34,157 nt of DNA from Candidatus Meridianibacter frigidus (GTDB taxonomy: Bacteria > Vulcanimicrobiota > Vulcanimicrobiia > Vulcanimicrobiales > Vulcanimicrobiaceae): NCBI GenBank assembly GCA_003243975.1, contig QHBJ01000028.1, positions 1-34,157 of the forward strand. Direction: 5' to 3'. The position numbers were made by a program, and so were the translations under genes. Each line of letters begins with the position of its first letter. Position 1 is the stretch's first letter. Shown piece by piece: positions 1 to 9,630 of the stretch. The notes under the pieces were generated by a model. It worked only from the letters and a program-made list of their open reading frames with translations, did no database searches and was not told where the DNA came from.

Positions 1-75
1 TGGTAGCGCCAACGGGAATCGAACCCGTCTTTTCGCCTTGAAAGGGCGATGTCCTAACCGATAGACGATGGCGCC
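1..75 (-). tRNA. tRNA-Glu (anticodon UUC)
   Basis: Read on the minus strand this folds as a full cloverleaf. The acceptor stem GGCGCCA pairs with TGGCGCT, with a G-U first pair. The D-arm GTCTATCGGTTAGGAC is typical of tRNA-Glu. The anticodon loop is CTTTCAA, giving anticodon UUC, and the T-loop is GGTTCGATTCC. The 3' CCA is encoded (plus-strand bases 1-3 are TGG). The gene begins at the window edge, so any downstream partner is not visible. It lies 15 bp from tRNA-Met and is probably co-transcribed with it. Confidence 0.95.
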
Positions 76-90
76 GCGTTCAGACAAGTT

Positions 91-162
91 TGGGCCTGGC
101 AGGATTCGAACCTGCGCGCAACCAGTTATGAGCCGGCCGCTCTACCGCTGAGCTACAGGCCC
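91..162 (-). tRNA. tRNA-Met (anticodon CAU), elongator type
   Basis: On the minus strand the acceptor GGGCCTG pairs with CAGGCCC. The D-arm is GCTCAGCGGTAGAGC, the anticodon loop CTCATAA gives CAU, and the T-arm is GCAGG-TTCGAAT-CCTGC. The first acceptor pair is G-C and the anticodon stem lacks the three G-C pairs of initiators, so this is an elongator tRNA-Met. A tRNA-Ile with a lysidine-modified CAU cannot be excluded from sequence alone. The 3' CCA is not encoded (discriminator A followed by AA), unlike the neighbouring tRNA-Glu. Confidence 0.93.
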
Positions 163-188
163 CAGCGCTGCAAAAACGCATTTCGCCC

Positions 189-194
189 AGCATA
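189..194 (-). promoter_or_regulatory. possible -10 box of the tRNA pair
   Basis: TATGCT on the minus strand lies 26 bp upstream of the mature 5' end of tRNA-Met, a reasonable place for a sigma-70-like -10 element with a short leader. No convincing -35 hexamer is seen at 16-18 bp spacing, so this is a suggestion only. Confidence 0.3.
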
Positions 195-265
195 GCGCGC
201 GGCCTTCGTCCACTGCGCCGCGGACGGAGCTCGTTTACTGCGTGCAGAATCGGTTCATCGGATCT

Positions 266-271
266 TAGAAT
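266..271 (+). promoter_or_regulatory. possible -10 box of the cyclase-ATPase gene
   Basis: TAGAAT ends 9 bp before the GTG start at 281, which would place the transcription start within about 3 bases of the start codon. The -35 region is weak. The same geometry appears upstream of uvrB. Confidence 0.35.
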
Positions 272-280
272 GGGGTTGCC

Positions 281-3046
281 GTGGATTCCGTTACCGTCAT
301 CCTCTTGTTCACCGACATTCAAGGCAGCACGACGCGCTGGGAGCAAGACCGCAATGCGATGGCAGAAGCAGTTCGCCGCCACGATGAATTGCTGAATGCA
401 GTATTTACCGCATCTCGCGGACGCGTCTTTAAAACGATGGGCGATGCGTTTTGCGTCGCATTCTCCACAGCGTCCGATGCAGTCGTAGCAGCCCGAGAAG
501 CCCAGCGCGCTTTGGCGGCACATGATTGGAGCGATGTGGGCGGTCTAGATATTCGTGTGGCGATCCATGCCGGCTCGGTCGAATCGCGCGACGGCGACTA
601 TTTCGGTCCTGCTCTTAATAAGGTTGCGCGTCTGCTCGGAATCGGCCATGGCGGGCAGGTGCTGCTTTCGAATGCCATCGCGGACTTGGTTTCCGGGGAG
701 TTGTCAGACGAGCTGCAACTCGATTACTTAGGCCGGCACCGGCTCAAAGATTTGGAAGGGCTCGAGCACGTCTATCAGTTGCGCGCCCCAGAATTGCGCG
801 CAGATTTTCCACCTCTACGGTCGCTTGAAGAATTTCCGAACAATCTTCCACTACAGCTGACAAGCTTCATCGGCCGAGAAAACGAGCTTGCTCGACTTCG
901 TGAAACCGCCGAAAAACAGCGGCTCCTGTCCCTCGTCGGTACGGGCGGCGTGGGCAAGACACGGATGGCGCTGCAGCTGGCAAACGAATCCCTTTCTCAT
1001 TACCCAGATGGCGTCTGGCTCGTAGATTTGTCGTTGACCACCGACCCTGACGCGGTCGCATCTGAGACGGCGTCCACCCTGTCGGTGCGCCCGAGCGCAA
1101 ACCAGAAGGCAACCGATGCAATCGCTACGGCGATCCGCGGCAAGAGCATGCTTTTGATCTTTGATGGTTGCGAACAGGTCGTGCATGCTACGGCCGAGCT
1201 CGTCAATTGGATCTTGCGCTCGTGCCCAGAAGCGCGCGTCCTGGTCACGTCGCGTCAAGCGCTCGGTATTGCCGGGGAAAGCGTTCACGACGTCGGAACG
1301 CTCGACACTCCGCCGGCGGAGGCCACTTCTTCCGACGAAGTTCGCACATACAGCGCAGTTCAGTTGCTCGTAGAACGCTCGAAAGCGGCATCGAACCGGT
1401 TTGCATTGACCGATGAGAACGCCGCGGCAGTCGCGCACATCTGCCGCCGGTTGGACGGCATTCCGCTCGCGCTGGAACTGGCCGCTCCAAAAATGGTCGT
1501 GCTAAGCCCACGTCAGCTCTCCGCCAAGCTGGACGAACTCTTTCGTATGATCGCTGGAACTAGCCCAGAGCGTTCGCCGCGGCAACAGACGCTTCGCGCG
1601 CTCATCGATTGGAGCTTCGATCTTCTTGACGAACAGGAACGGGCGGTTTTTCGACGCCTGGCTGTTTTCGCGGGCGGCTGGGTTCTGACGGCCGCGCAAC
1701 ACGTATGCGAGGACCAGCAGATCGATGCTTGGCAGGTGCTCGAGCTGTTGTCATCATTGGTTTCCAAATCGCTCGTAGTTGCCGAACTCGATGGCGACGA
1801 GCAGCGTTATCGTCTGCTAAACTCCATTCGTGAGTATTGCCGCGAGCGCTTGGCACAGGCTGATGAAGAAACGATAACATCCTCAAAATTCGCGCTTTTT
1901 TATGCGGCGTTCATACGCGAGCTTCGTCCGACGGTAGAAGCGATGGAGGACGTGCGGTGGAAGCAGGCAGTGGCCCCCGAGATTGACAATCTTCGGGGCG
2001 CGCTTGAGTGGACGGTTTTCCGAGGACATGATCCCGATGTGGGAATCAGGTTGCTTGCCGAGTTGGAGTGGCCGGAACTTGTCACGACGCCTCAGGAAGC
2101 GATCCGTTGGTTTAATGCCGCCGCGAGGCACTTAGAAACGCTATCCGACGATCTTACAAAAGCGCGCTTTCTGCGTCACTACGTGCGCCTCGAGTGGCTT
2201 GTAGGCCGCCCGACGGCACAACGCGAGAAGACTGCTGCAGGGTCCGTGGATGTCGCTCGCGCCTCGGGTGACCCAAACGAGATCTCGCTGGCGCTGGCGA
2301 ACTTGGCCACCTGCTACCGCGACGGCGGCAGACTTGACGAGGCGGAGCCCTTGTACGCGGAAGCCTATCAGAATCCCGAAGCGCTTTCCGCGATCACGCT
2401 CAACACGGTCTTGCGCAATTGGGCCGTTACGGACGTGCAGCGCGGCGAAATGGATCTCGCACGCGATCGTTTTACGACGGTGGCTCAGCTCGAAAGGCCC
2501 GGCAGTGAAGCACACGCGAGTGCGCTGCTCAATCTCGGCGAGCTCGAGTTCGCCGCTGGAAATATTGCGGCAGCGCGCCAGGCCGCGGCCCAAGCCAAGG
2601 AAACATTTGCGCGCCTAAATGCCGCCCCAGTGGCCTTGGTCGTTTGCAACCTTGCTGCGTACGCGCTTGCGGCTGGCGATCTCGAGGAAGCGCGCATCTT
2701 GTTGCGCGAAGCACTTCAGCTGCTCGGGCGGTCCGGCGCGCGTTGGGTGATAACCGCCCTGGAGCACCACGCGACCCTCGCCGGACTGCATGGGGAGCAC
2801 GAAACCGCCGCCATCCTCGTCGGTTTTACGGACGCTGATTATGCGCTTAGCGGAAACGCGCGCCAAACAACGGAGCGGCATGGGTACGAGCGTTTGATGC
2901 GACTTCTCACTCAAGCGTACGATCCAGAAGATCTCGCGCGCCGCATGAGCGTTGGTGCCCGGCTGACTGGCGAGCAGGCGCTCGCATATGCGGCGGCAAT
3001 AAGTGAACCTACGCCGGACAAGCCGGCTGCAAGAACCGCCAAATAG
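281..3046 (+). CDS. adenylate cyclase-ATPase-TPR signalling protein
   Basis: A 921-residue multidomain regulator. Residues about 5-165 form a class III nucleotide cyclase domain. It has FTDIQGST with metal Asp12, KTMGDAF with Lys51 and metal Asp55, and the transition-state pair Asn113/Arg117 in NKVAR, so the cyclase looks catalytically complete. Residues about 190-540 are an NTPase of the NB-ARC/LuxR-associated type. Walker A is GTGGVGKT (220-227), Walker B is LLIFDGCE around Asp295, and ICRRLDGIPLALELAAP is a typical sensor-region motif. The C-terminal third is alpha-helical TPR-like repeats. No LuxR helix-turn-helix is seen, so output is probably cAMP rather than DNA binding. The start is GTG at 281. 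It is followed at once by a small ORF whose ribosome-binding site overlaps this stop. The input signal is unknown. Confidence 0.88.
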   Translation: MDSVTVILLFTDIQGSTTRWEQDRNAMAEAVRRHDELLNAVFTASRGRVFKTMGDAFCVAFSTASDAVVAAREAQRALAAHDWSDVGGLDIRVAIHAGSVESRDGDYFGPALNKVARLLGIGHGGQVLLSNAIADLVSGELSDELQLDYLGRHRLKDLEGLEHVYQLRAPELRADFPPLRSLEEFPNNLPLQLTSFIGRENELARLRETAEKQRLLSLVGTGGVGKTRMALQLANESLSHYPDGVWLVDLSLTTDPDAVASETASTLSVRPSANQKATDAIATAIRGKSMLLIFDGCEQVVHATAELVNWILRSCPEARVLVTSRQALGIAGESVHDVGTLDTPPAEATSSDEVRTYSAVQLLVERSKAASNRFALTDENAAAVAHICRRLDGIPLALELAAPKMVVLSPRQLSAKLDELFRMIAGTSPERSPRQQTLRALIDWSFDLLDEQERAVFRRLAVFAGGWVLTAAQHVCEDQQIDAWQVLELLSSLVSKSLVVAELDGDEQRYRLLNSIREYCRERLAQADEETITSSKFALFYAAFIRELRPTVEAMEDVRWKQAVAPEIDNLRGALEWTVFRGHDPDVGIRLLAELEWPELVTTPQEAIRWFNAAARHLETLSDDLTKARFLRHYVRLEWLVGRPTAQREKTAAGSVDVARASGDPNEISLALANLATCYRDGGRLDEAEPLYAEAYQNPEALSAITLNTVLRNWAVTDVQRGEMDLARDRFTTVAQLERPGSEAHASALLNLGELEFAAGNIAAARQAAAQAKETFARLNAAPVALVVCNLAAYALAAGDLEEARILLREALQLLGRSGARWVITALEHHATLAGLHGEHETAAILVGFTDADYALSGNARQTTERHGYERLMRLLTQAYDPEDLARRMSVGARLTGEQALAYAAAISEPTPDKPAARTAK

Positions 3047-3056
3047 GGAGTATTAC

Positions 3057-3239
3057 ATGGCCAGTAACAAGGATGAAGCCGTGCGCATTCTCGATACTCA
3101 CGAGCGCGCGATCGACGATCTTCATCGCAACCTCGCCGCTACGCCTGGGGTCGACAAGGCGCGTCTGCAACAAGCCGCCGACAAATATAAGGCCGCACAC
3201 AAGCAGTTCCGCGACGATGCCCTAGGATTTATGAACTAG
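3057..3239 (+). CDS. small helical protein of unknown function (60 aa)
   Basis: I do not recognise the family. The ATG at 3057 is preceded by a good Shine-Dalgarno (GGGAG at 3046-3050, 6 bp spacer) that overlaps the stop of the cyclase-ATPase gene, which argues for real translation and coupling. The product is soluble, highly charged and predicted helical (RILDTHERAIDDLHRN, then a second Lys/Arg/Ala-rich helix), with no cysteine, signal peptide or membrane segment. It ends 3 bp before the convergent S53 peptidase stop. The position suggests a partner of the cyclase-ATPase, but that is inference. Confidence 0.65.
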   Translation: MASNKDEAVRILDTHERAIDDLHRNLAATPGVDKARLQQAADKYKAAHKQFRDDALGFMN

Positions 3240-3242
3240 AAA

Positions 3243-6076
<2,834 letters not shown>

Positions 6077-6538
6077 TTACTTCTTCTCGACCAGCCAGCG
6101 CTCGAGGTCGTGCTTGCGCGACACGAACTCCCGGGATTCGAAGAAGATGGCCAGCTCGCGCTCTGCGCTCTCGTAAGAATCGCTTCCGTGCACCAAATTC
6201 AAACCGATGGTCTGCGCGTAATCGGCGCGAATGCTCCCCGGCGCGGCTTGTAATGGATTGGTGGCGCCCATCAACTGACGGCATCCCGCAATGGCATCTT
6301 CGCCCTCGATACACATGGCGACCAGAGGGCCGCTCGTAATGAAATCAACCAGGCCCGCAAAGAACGGTTTGCCGTCGTGCTCCGCATAATGCTTGCGCGC
6401 CCGCTCGCCGTCGAGCTGCATCATCTTCATCGCGACGATCAGATAACCGCGCACTTCGATCCGGCGCACGATTTCACCGACGAGCCCGCGTGAGACGGCG
6501 TCGGGTTTGCATAAGATAAGCGTTCGTTGTATTGCCAT
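6077..6538 (-). CDS. ndk: nucleoside diphosphate kinase
   Basis: Transfers the terminal phosphate from NTPs to NDPs through a phosphohistidine, balancing nucleotide pools. It opens with family-typical [11 protein letters not shown], has the active-site histidine in NLVHGSDS (His117), and carries [14 protein letters not shown] for nucleotide binding. It is 153 residues from the ATG at 6538. A TTG three codons upstream (6547) is possible, but MAIQRTL aligns with other Ndk N-termini. No strong Shine-Dalgarno lies in the roughly 21 bp after the glycosyltransferase stop. The stop abuts the eno GTG. Confidence 0.96.
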   Translation of the reverse strand: MAIQRTLILCKPDAVSRGLVGEIVRRIEVRGYLIVAMKMMQLDGERARKHYAEHDGKPFFAGLVDFITSGPLVAMCIEGEDAIAGCRQLMGATNPLQAAPGSIRADYAQTIGLNLVHGSDSYESAERELAIFFESREFVSRKHDLERWLVEKK

Positions 6539-6559
6539 AGCGGGCAAGATAGTTAGCCG

Positions 6560-7831
6560 CTATGCTCCATTTGCCTCCGCGGTGCGGGCGGCGATGAATT
6601 CCAGCTTGCGCCGCAAGACCGTCAGCACGGTCGGCCACGTGTAGCGTTGCGCTGTGGCTTGCGCGGCCACATGCATGCTATGGACTTGCCGCGGATCACG
6701 CAAGGTGGATTCGATATACGTTGCAAGCTCGAGGCCGTCGTCGGTATCGCAAACGATCGCGTTGACGAACGGCTCAGCATACTCTTCTCCGGTCGCACCG
6801 CAGACCGGCAGACCGCCCGCCGCCATAACTTCTAGCCCTACTAAGCCGAACGGCTCTTTGCCGCTATTGGCGAGTACGGCATCGGCGGCGGCATACAACG
6901 CATAGAGAGCGTCTTGAGGAATCGGCCGGCGCAGCACGACCACGTCGGCTTTGGTGGCCGCAAGCTGCTCGAAATAGCTTGCATCGGCGAAATTGCCGTG
7001 GAAGTCATCGACCTGCAAACCGAGCGACTTGGCACGCATGATGACCTCGCGCCCGTGCGACTCACGCCCTCCGCGAATAACCAAGCGCGCGCGCAGGCCG
7101 CGTTTGCGCAGTTCCGCCGTCGCATCGATGGCTTGAAACCAACGTTTGTCGGGGTCGAACCGTCCGACTTTGGCCAGCAAGGGATCGGCGATGAGCGCAT
7201 CGCGAAAGTGTCTCACGATCGCGGGCGGGGGACCGTCGAGTAACCGTTTGGGAATCCCGTTCGGGATGACCAGTGCGTTTACGCCTCGCTGGCGCATCTC
7301 AAACTTCATGAACTTGCTGATGGTCGTGATGGTCGCGGCGGATTGTAAATCGATCCAATCGATATTCTCGAAACCGTACGTGTTATTGGCATTCCACAGA
7401 ATGACCGCCGACTTGCGAAGATCGCGTTCTCGCAGGCGGCGGTCTAATTCAACGGTGGCTTTCACGGTTTGCCACTCCTCGGACAGTACGAGCACTTGCT
7501 CGCCGCGCGCTGCGGCGGGCTCGATATGTTCCTGAATGATATAGTCGGGGACTTCGCGCGCGAAGGCGTCCACTTTACTGTACTCGCCCTCGTAGACGCT
7601 CGCGGGGTAATCGGCCGACATGGCCTGTAAGGCGCGCCGCAGGCGGACGCCACCCTGCGTGTGCTGGGCCGGCTTCGCCTTCGGATTGCCAACAAACACC
7701 AACTCCGTGCCGATGCCGTCCGCGCATAGTGCTTGCGCCAATTCGGCGACTCGCACGGCCAAGCCGCCGACTTGCGAGTATGGGTCGGGCCCTTCAAAAC
7801 AGAGAAGCACCGCATGCTTGGGAAAGAACAC
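6560..7831 (-). CDS. glycosyltransferase (GT4/GT5-like, GT-B fold)
   Basis: A GT-B glycosyltransferase. The N-terminus (GPDPYSQVGGLAVRVAEL) resembles the KxGGL sugar-nucleotide loop of glycogen/starch synthases. The C-terminal half has KVGRFDPDKRW, then the E-x7-E motif in EPFGLVGLEVMAAG, typical of retaining GT4 enzymes that use UDP- or ADP-sugars. The acceptor and product cannot be read from the sequence; a glycogen-synthase-like or glycoconjugate role are both possible. The start is uncertain. The frame is open to 7933, but that would overlap birA. GTG at 7831 puts the start just before the first beta strand (HAVLLCFEGPD), without a clear Shine-Dalgarno. First gene of the unit leading to ndk and eno. 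Confidence 0.82.
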   Translation of the reverse strand: MFFPKHAVLLCFEGPDPYSQVGGLAVRVAELAQALCADGIGTELVFVGNPKAKPAQHTQGGVRLRRALQAMSADYPASVYEGEYSKVDAFAREVPDYIIQEHIEPAAARGEQVLVLSEEWQTVKATVELDRRLRERDLRKSAVILWNANNTYGFENIDWIDLQSAATITTISKFMKFEMRQRGVNALVIPNGIPKRLLDGPPPAIVRHFRDALIADPLLAKVGRFDPDKRWFQAIDATAELRKRGLRARLVIRGGRESHGREVIMRAKSLGLQVDDFHGNFADASYFEQLAATKADVVVLRRPIPQDALYALYAAADAVLANSGKEPFGLVGLEVMAAGGLPVCGATGEEYAEPFVNAIVCDTDDGLELATYIESTLRDPRQVHSMHVAAQATAQRYTWPTVLTVLRRKLEFIAARTAEANGA

Positions 7832-7909
7832 GTGGCCCGCGTTCTGCCCGGCGGAAAGGTCACCTTGCGAGCCAGAATCTTGGATCCATTCGCGCCGACG
7901 CGTGCGGCA

Positions 7910-8656
7910 ATGTCTGGCACGCCATTCGCCCACCTACGCTTTGTGCCAGAAACCACGAGCACCAACGATGATGCGCAAACGCTCCTGGGCGACCCAGGAG
8001 CGGCGGGCATGACGATCGTAACGGATTTTCAAACCGCCGGCAGCGGGCGGCATGGTCGCCGGTGGATCGCTGCGCCGGGGTCGGCGCTGCTCTTCACAAC
8101 AATTCTTCCCGATCCACTTCCGGCGGACGCTTTATGGTCCGTCCCATTTCTTGCCGGCCTGGTAGTGCATGCGGCGCTGAAAAGACACGGCGTCTCAGCT
8201 CAGTTGCAGTGGCCCAACGATGCGCTTTTAAACGGCGGCAAAATTGCGGGCATCCTGTGTATCTCGCGAGGAATCGGTGCGCGCGCTTGGGCTGCGTGCG
8301 GCATCGGCATCAACGTCGAACGCACCGACGACTCCGCGCCAGCAAACATCGCTCCGCCGCCGGCATACGTTCGCGACGTGAGTACTGTCAGCAGATCTGC
8401 GCTGCTCGCGAGCATCTTGCAAGAACTAGATCGCCGCCGCGCGCTGTTGGATAATCCCAATCGAATCGTTCGCAAATGGGAAGAAGTTGCACAACTCGCG
8501 GGGACGCGATACGTCATTCACATTGACGGTGACGCGCAACCGTTCGCGGCAATCGGCCGCCGGATTGGCCCTGGCGGCTCACTCGTTGTCGAACAGAACG
8601 GCACCGAACGGGCGATCAACTTAGCCGACGCCCGCATTTTACGCAATCCCGGCTAG
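7910..8656 (+). CDS. birA: biotin-[acetyl-CoA carboxylase] ligase
   Basis: Activates biotin with ATP and attaches it to the carrier lysine of biotin-dependent carboxylases. It is 248 residues from the ATG at 7910. Motifs are ETTSTNDDAQ, the biotinyl-AMP loop TAGSGRHGRRW (canonical GRGRxGRxW), QWPNDALLNGGKIAGIL with the catalytic-region lysine in GKIAG, and GIGINV. The C-terminal SH3-like domain is present (GTRYVIHIDGDAQPF onward). There is no N-terminal DNA-binding domain, so this is a monofunctional ligase, not a repressor. The frame is open further upstream, but the family N-terminus fits ATG 7910. Its TAG stop overlaps the stop of the convergent archaemetzincin gene. Confidence 0.93.
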   Translation: MSGTPFAHLRFVPETTSTNDDAQTLLGDPGAAGMTIVTDFQTAGSGRHGRRWIAAPGSALLFTTILPDPLPADALWSVPFLAGLVVHAALKRHGVSAQLQWPNDALLNGGKIAGILCISRGIGARAWAACGIGINVERTDDSAPANIAPPPAYVRDVSTVSRSALLASILQELDRRRALLDNPNRIVRKWEEVAQLAGTRYVIHIDGDAQPFAAIGRRIGPGGSLVVEQNGTERAINLADARILRNPG

Positions 8657-9183
8657 CGGCGGGCGCGGCTCCTTTTCTCGCAGAGCTCACAGAAGTGCGC
8701 GACCTTGTTGTCGGTCTCGAAGATCGAGTTGGAATCGTACATCGCGCACCGCGCATTGAAGCAATGCTTGAGCCCCATCGCATGTCCCAGCTCGTGTACG
8801 CACTCCTTTAGCGACCGCTGAAAGAGCAGATTGGCGTCGGAATCTTCGCCGTAGAACTCCGGCCGCAGGCGGTGCAGCGACACGACGGCCAGGCGTTGCT
8901 GCTGGTCCGCATCGCCGAAAAGAAAGCGGTGGCCCGTCTTATAGAGGTCAAAATCCGTAATTGCCAACAGCAGTCCGGCTTCGCTTGAATACGCCCGAAC
9001 AATCTTCGCCGCAAGGGTGCTCAAGAACATCTGTCCTCGCTGGGTGTTGACGACGCTGTGCGATACGCTTAAAGTACGCGCCGTCTGCGCGGGAAAAAGG
9101 AAGCGTTCCTCCAGACAGAGTCCTAGACGCGACAGGAAATCGCTAGGGATTGCATTGATGGGAACGATCCGAATGCGGCTCAT
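8653..9183 (-). CDS. amzA: archaemetzincin-like zinc metalloprotease (peptidase M54)
   Basis: A 176-residue metzincin of the archaemetzincin family, reported as aminopeptidase-like in the few members studied. The zinc-binding motif HELGHAMGLKH (130-140) is followed by the family's cysteine site: Cys141, Cys146 (CFNARC) and Cys165/Cys168 (CELC), expected to bind a second structural zinc. SNSIFETD between them matches the family. The start is ATG at 9183 (MSRIRIVPIN); longer in-frame extensions run into the acpS promoter side. It is tail to tail with birA, the two stops sharing CTAG, and divergent from acpS. The family is common in archaea and scattered in bacteria. Physiological substrates are unknown. 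Confidence 0.9.
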   Translation of the reverse strand: MSRIRIVPINAIPSDFLSRLGLCLEERFLFPAQTARTLSVSHSVVNTQRGQMFLSTLAAKIVRAYSSEAGLLLAITDFDLYKTGHRFLFGDADQQQRLAVVSLHRLRPEFYGEDSDANLLFQRSLKECVHELGHAMGLKHCFNARCAMYDSNSIFETDNKVAHFCELCEKRSRARR

Positions 9184-9264
9184 GCAGCCAAGTCCATGTC
9201 GGAATGTCTTTTTCGCGGCTACCCGACGGAAAACTTCTGTTCGTGCGCGAAAATACTTATGCAC

Positions 9265-9630
9265 ATGATTATCGGCCTGGGCATCGATCTCGCCGAAGTC
9301 TCACGGTATGAATTCGATGCGGGCACGCTGGCGTGGTTTGCTCGCAAGATCTATACCGACGAAGAGGTCGCCTACGTAATGCGCAAGCGAAACCGCGCAG
9401 AGCGCTTCGCTGGATTCTTCGCTGCCAAAGAGGCCACGCGCAAAGCATTCGGACACGCAATTCCATGGCGGCAAATTGGCGTAACGCACGAACGCGGGGG
9501 CAAGCCAGCAATCAAGCTCTTCGGCCGCGCAGAGGCGCTTCCGGCGATGCGTAAGGTCGAGCGTATCCAGTTGAGTATTACACACACGAGTCTCATCGCC
9601 GCGGCCGTGGTCATTTTGGAAACCGCATGA
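9265..9630 (+). CDS. acpS: holo-[acyl-carrier-protein] synthase
   Basis: Transfers 4'-phosphopantetheine from CoA to apo-ACP, needed for fatty acid synthesis. It is 121 residues, standard for AcpS. The N-terminal IIGLGIDLAEVSR carries metal Asp8, and FAAKEATRKAFG carries Glu56. The C-terminal IQLSITHTSLIAAAVV matches the usual SISH-type strand. The start is ATG at 9265; another ATG two codons upstream (9259) is possible. No Shine-Dalgarno is visible, and an AT-rich TACTTAT lies 5 bp upstream, so a very short leader is possible. The TGA overlaps the nnr ATG as ATGA. Confidence 0.95.
   Translation: MIIGLGIDLAEVSRYEFDAGTLAWFARKIYTDEEVAYVMRKRNRAERFAGFFAAKEATRKAFGHAIPWRQIGVTHERGGKPAIKLFGRAEALPAMRKVERIQLSITHTSLIAAAVVILETA

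Noticed and set aside
91-162. initiator tRNA-fMet
   Set aside because: The first acceptor pair is G-C rather than mismatched, and the anticodon stem lacks three consecutive G-C pairs.
80-523. 147-codon minus-strand frame across tRNA-Met and the cyclase N-terminus
   Set aside because: It runs through a tRNA gene and antisense to the catalytic cyclase motifs.
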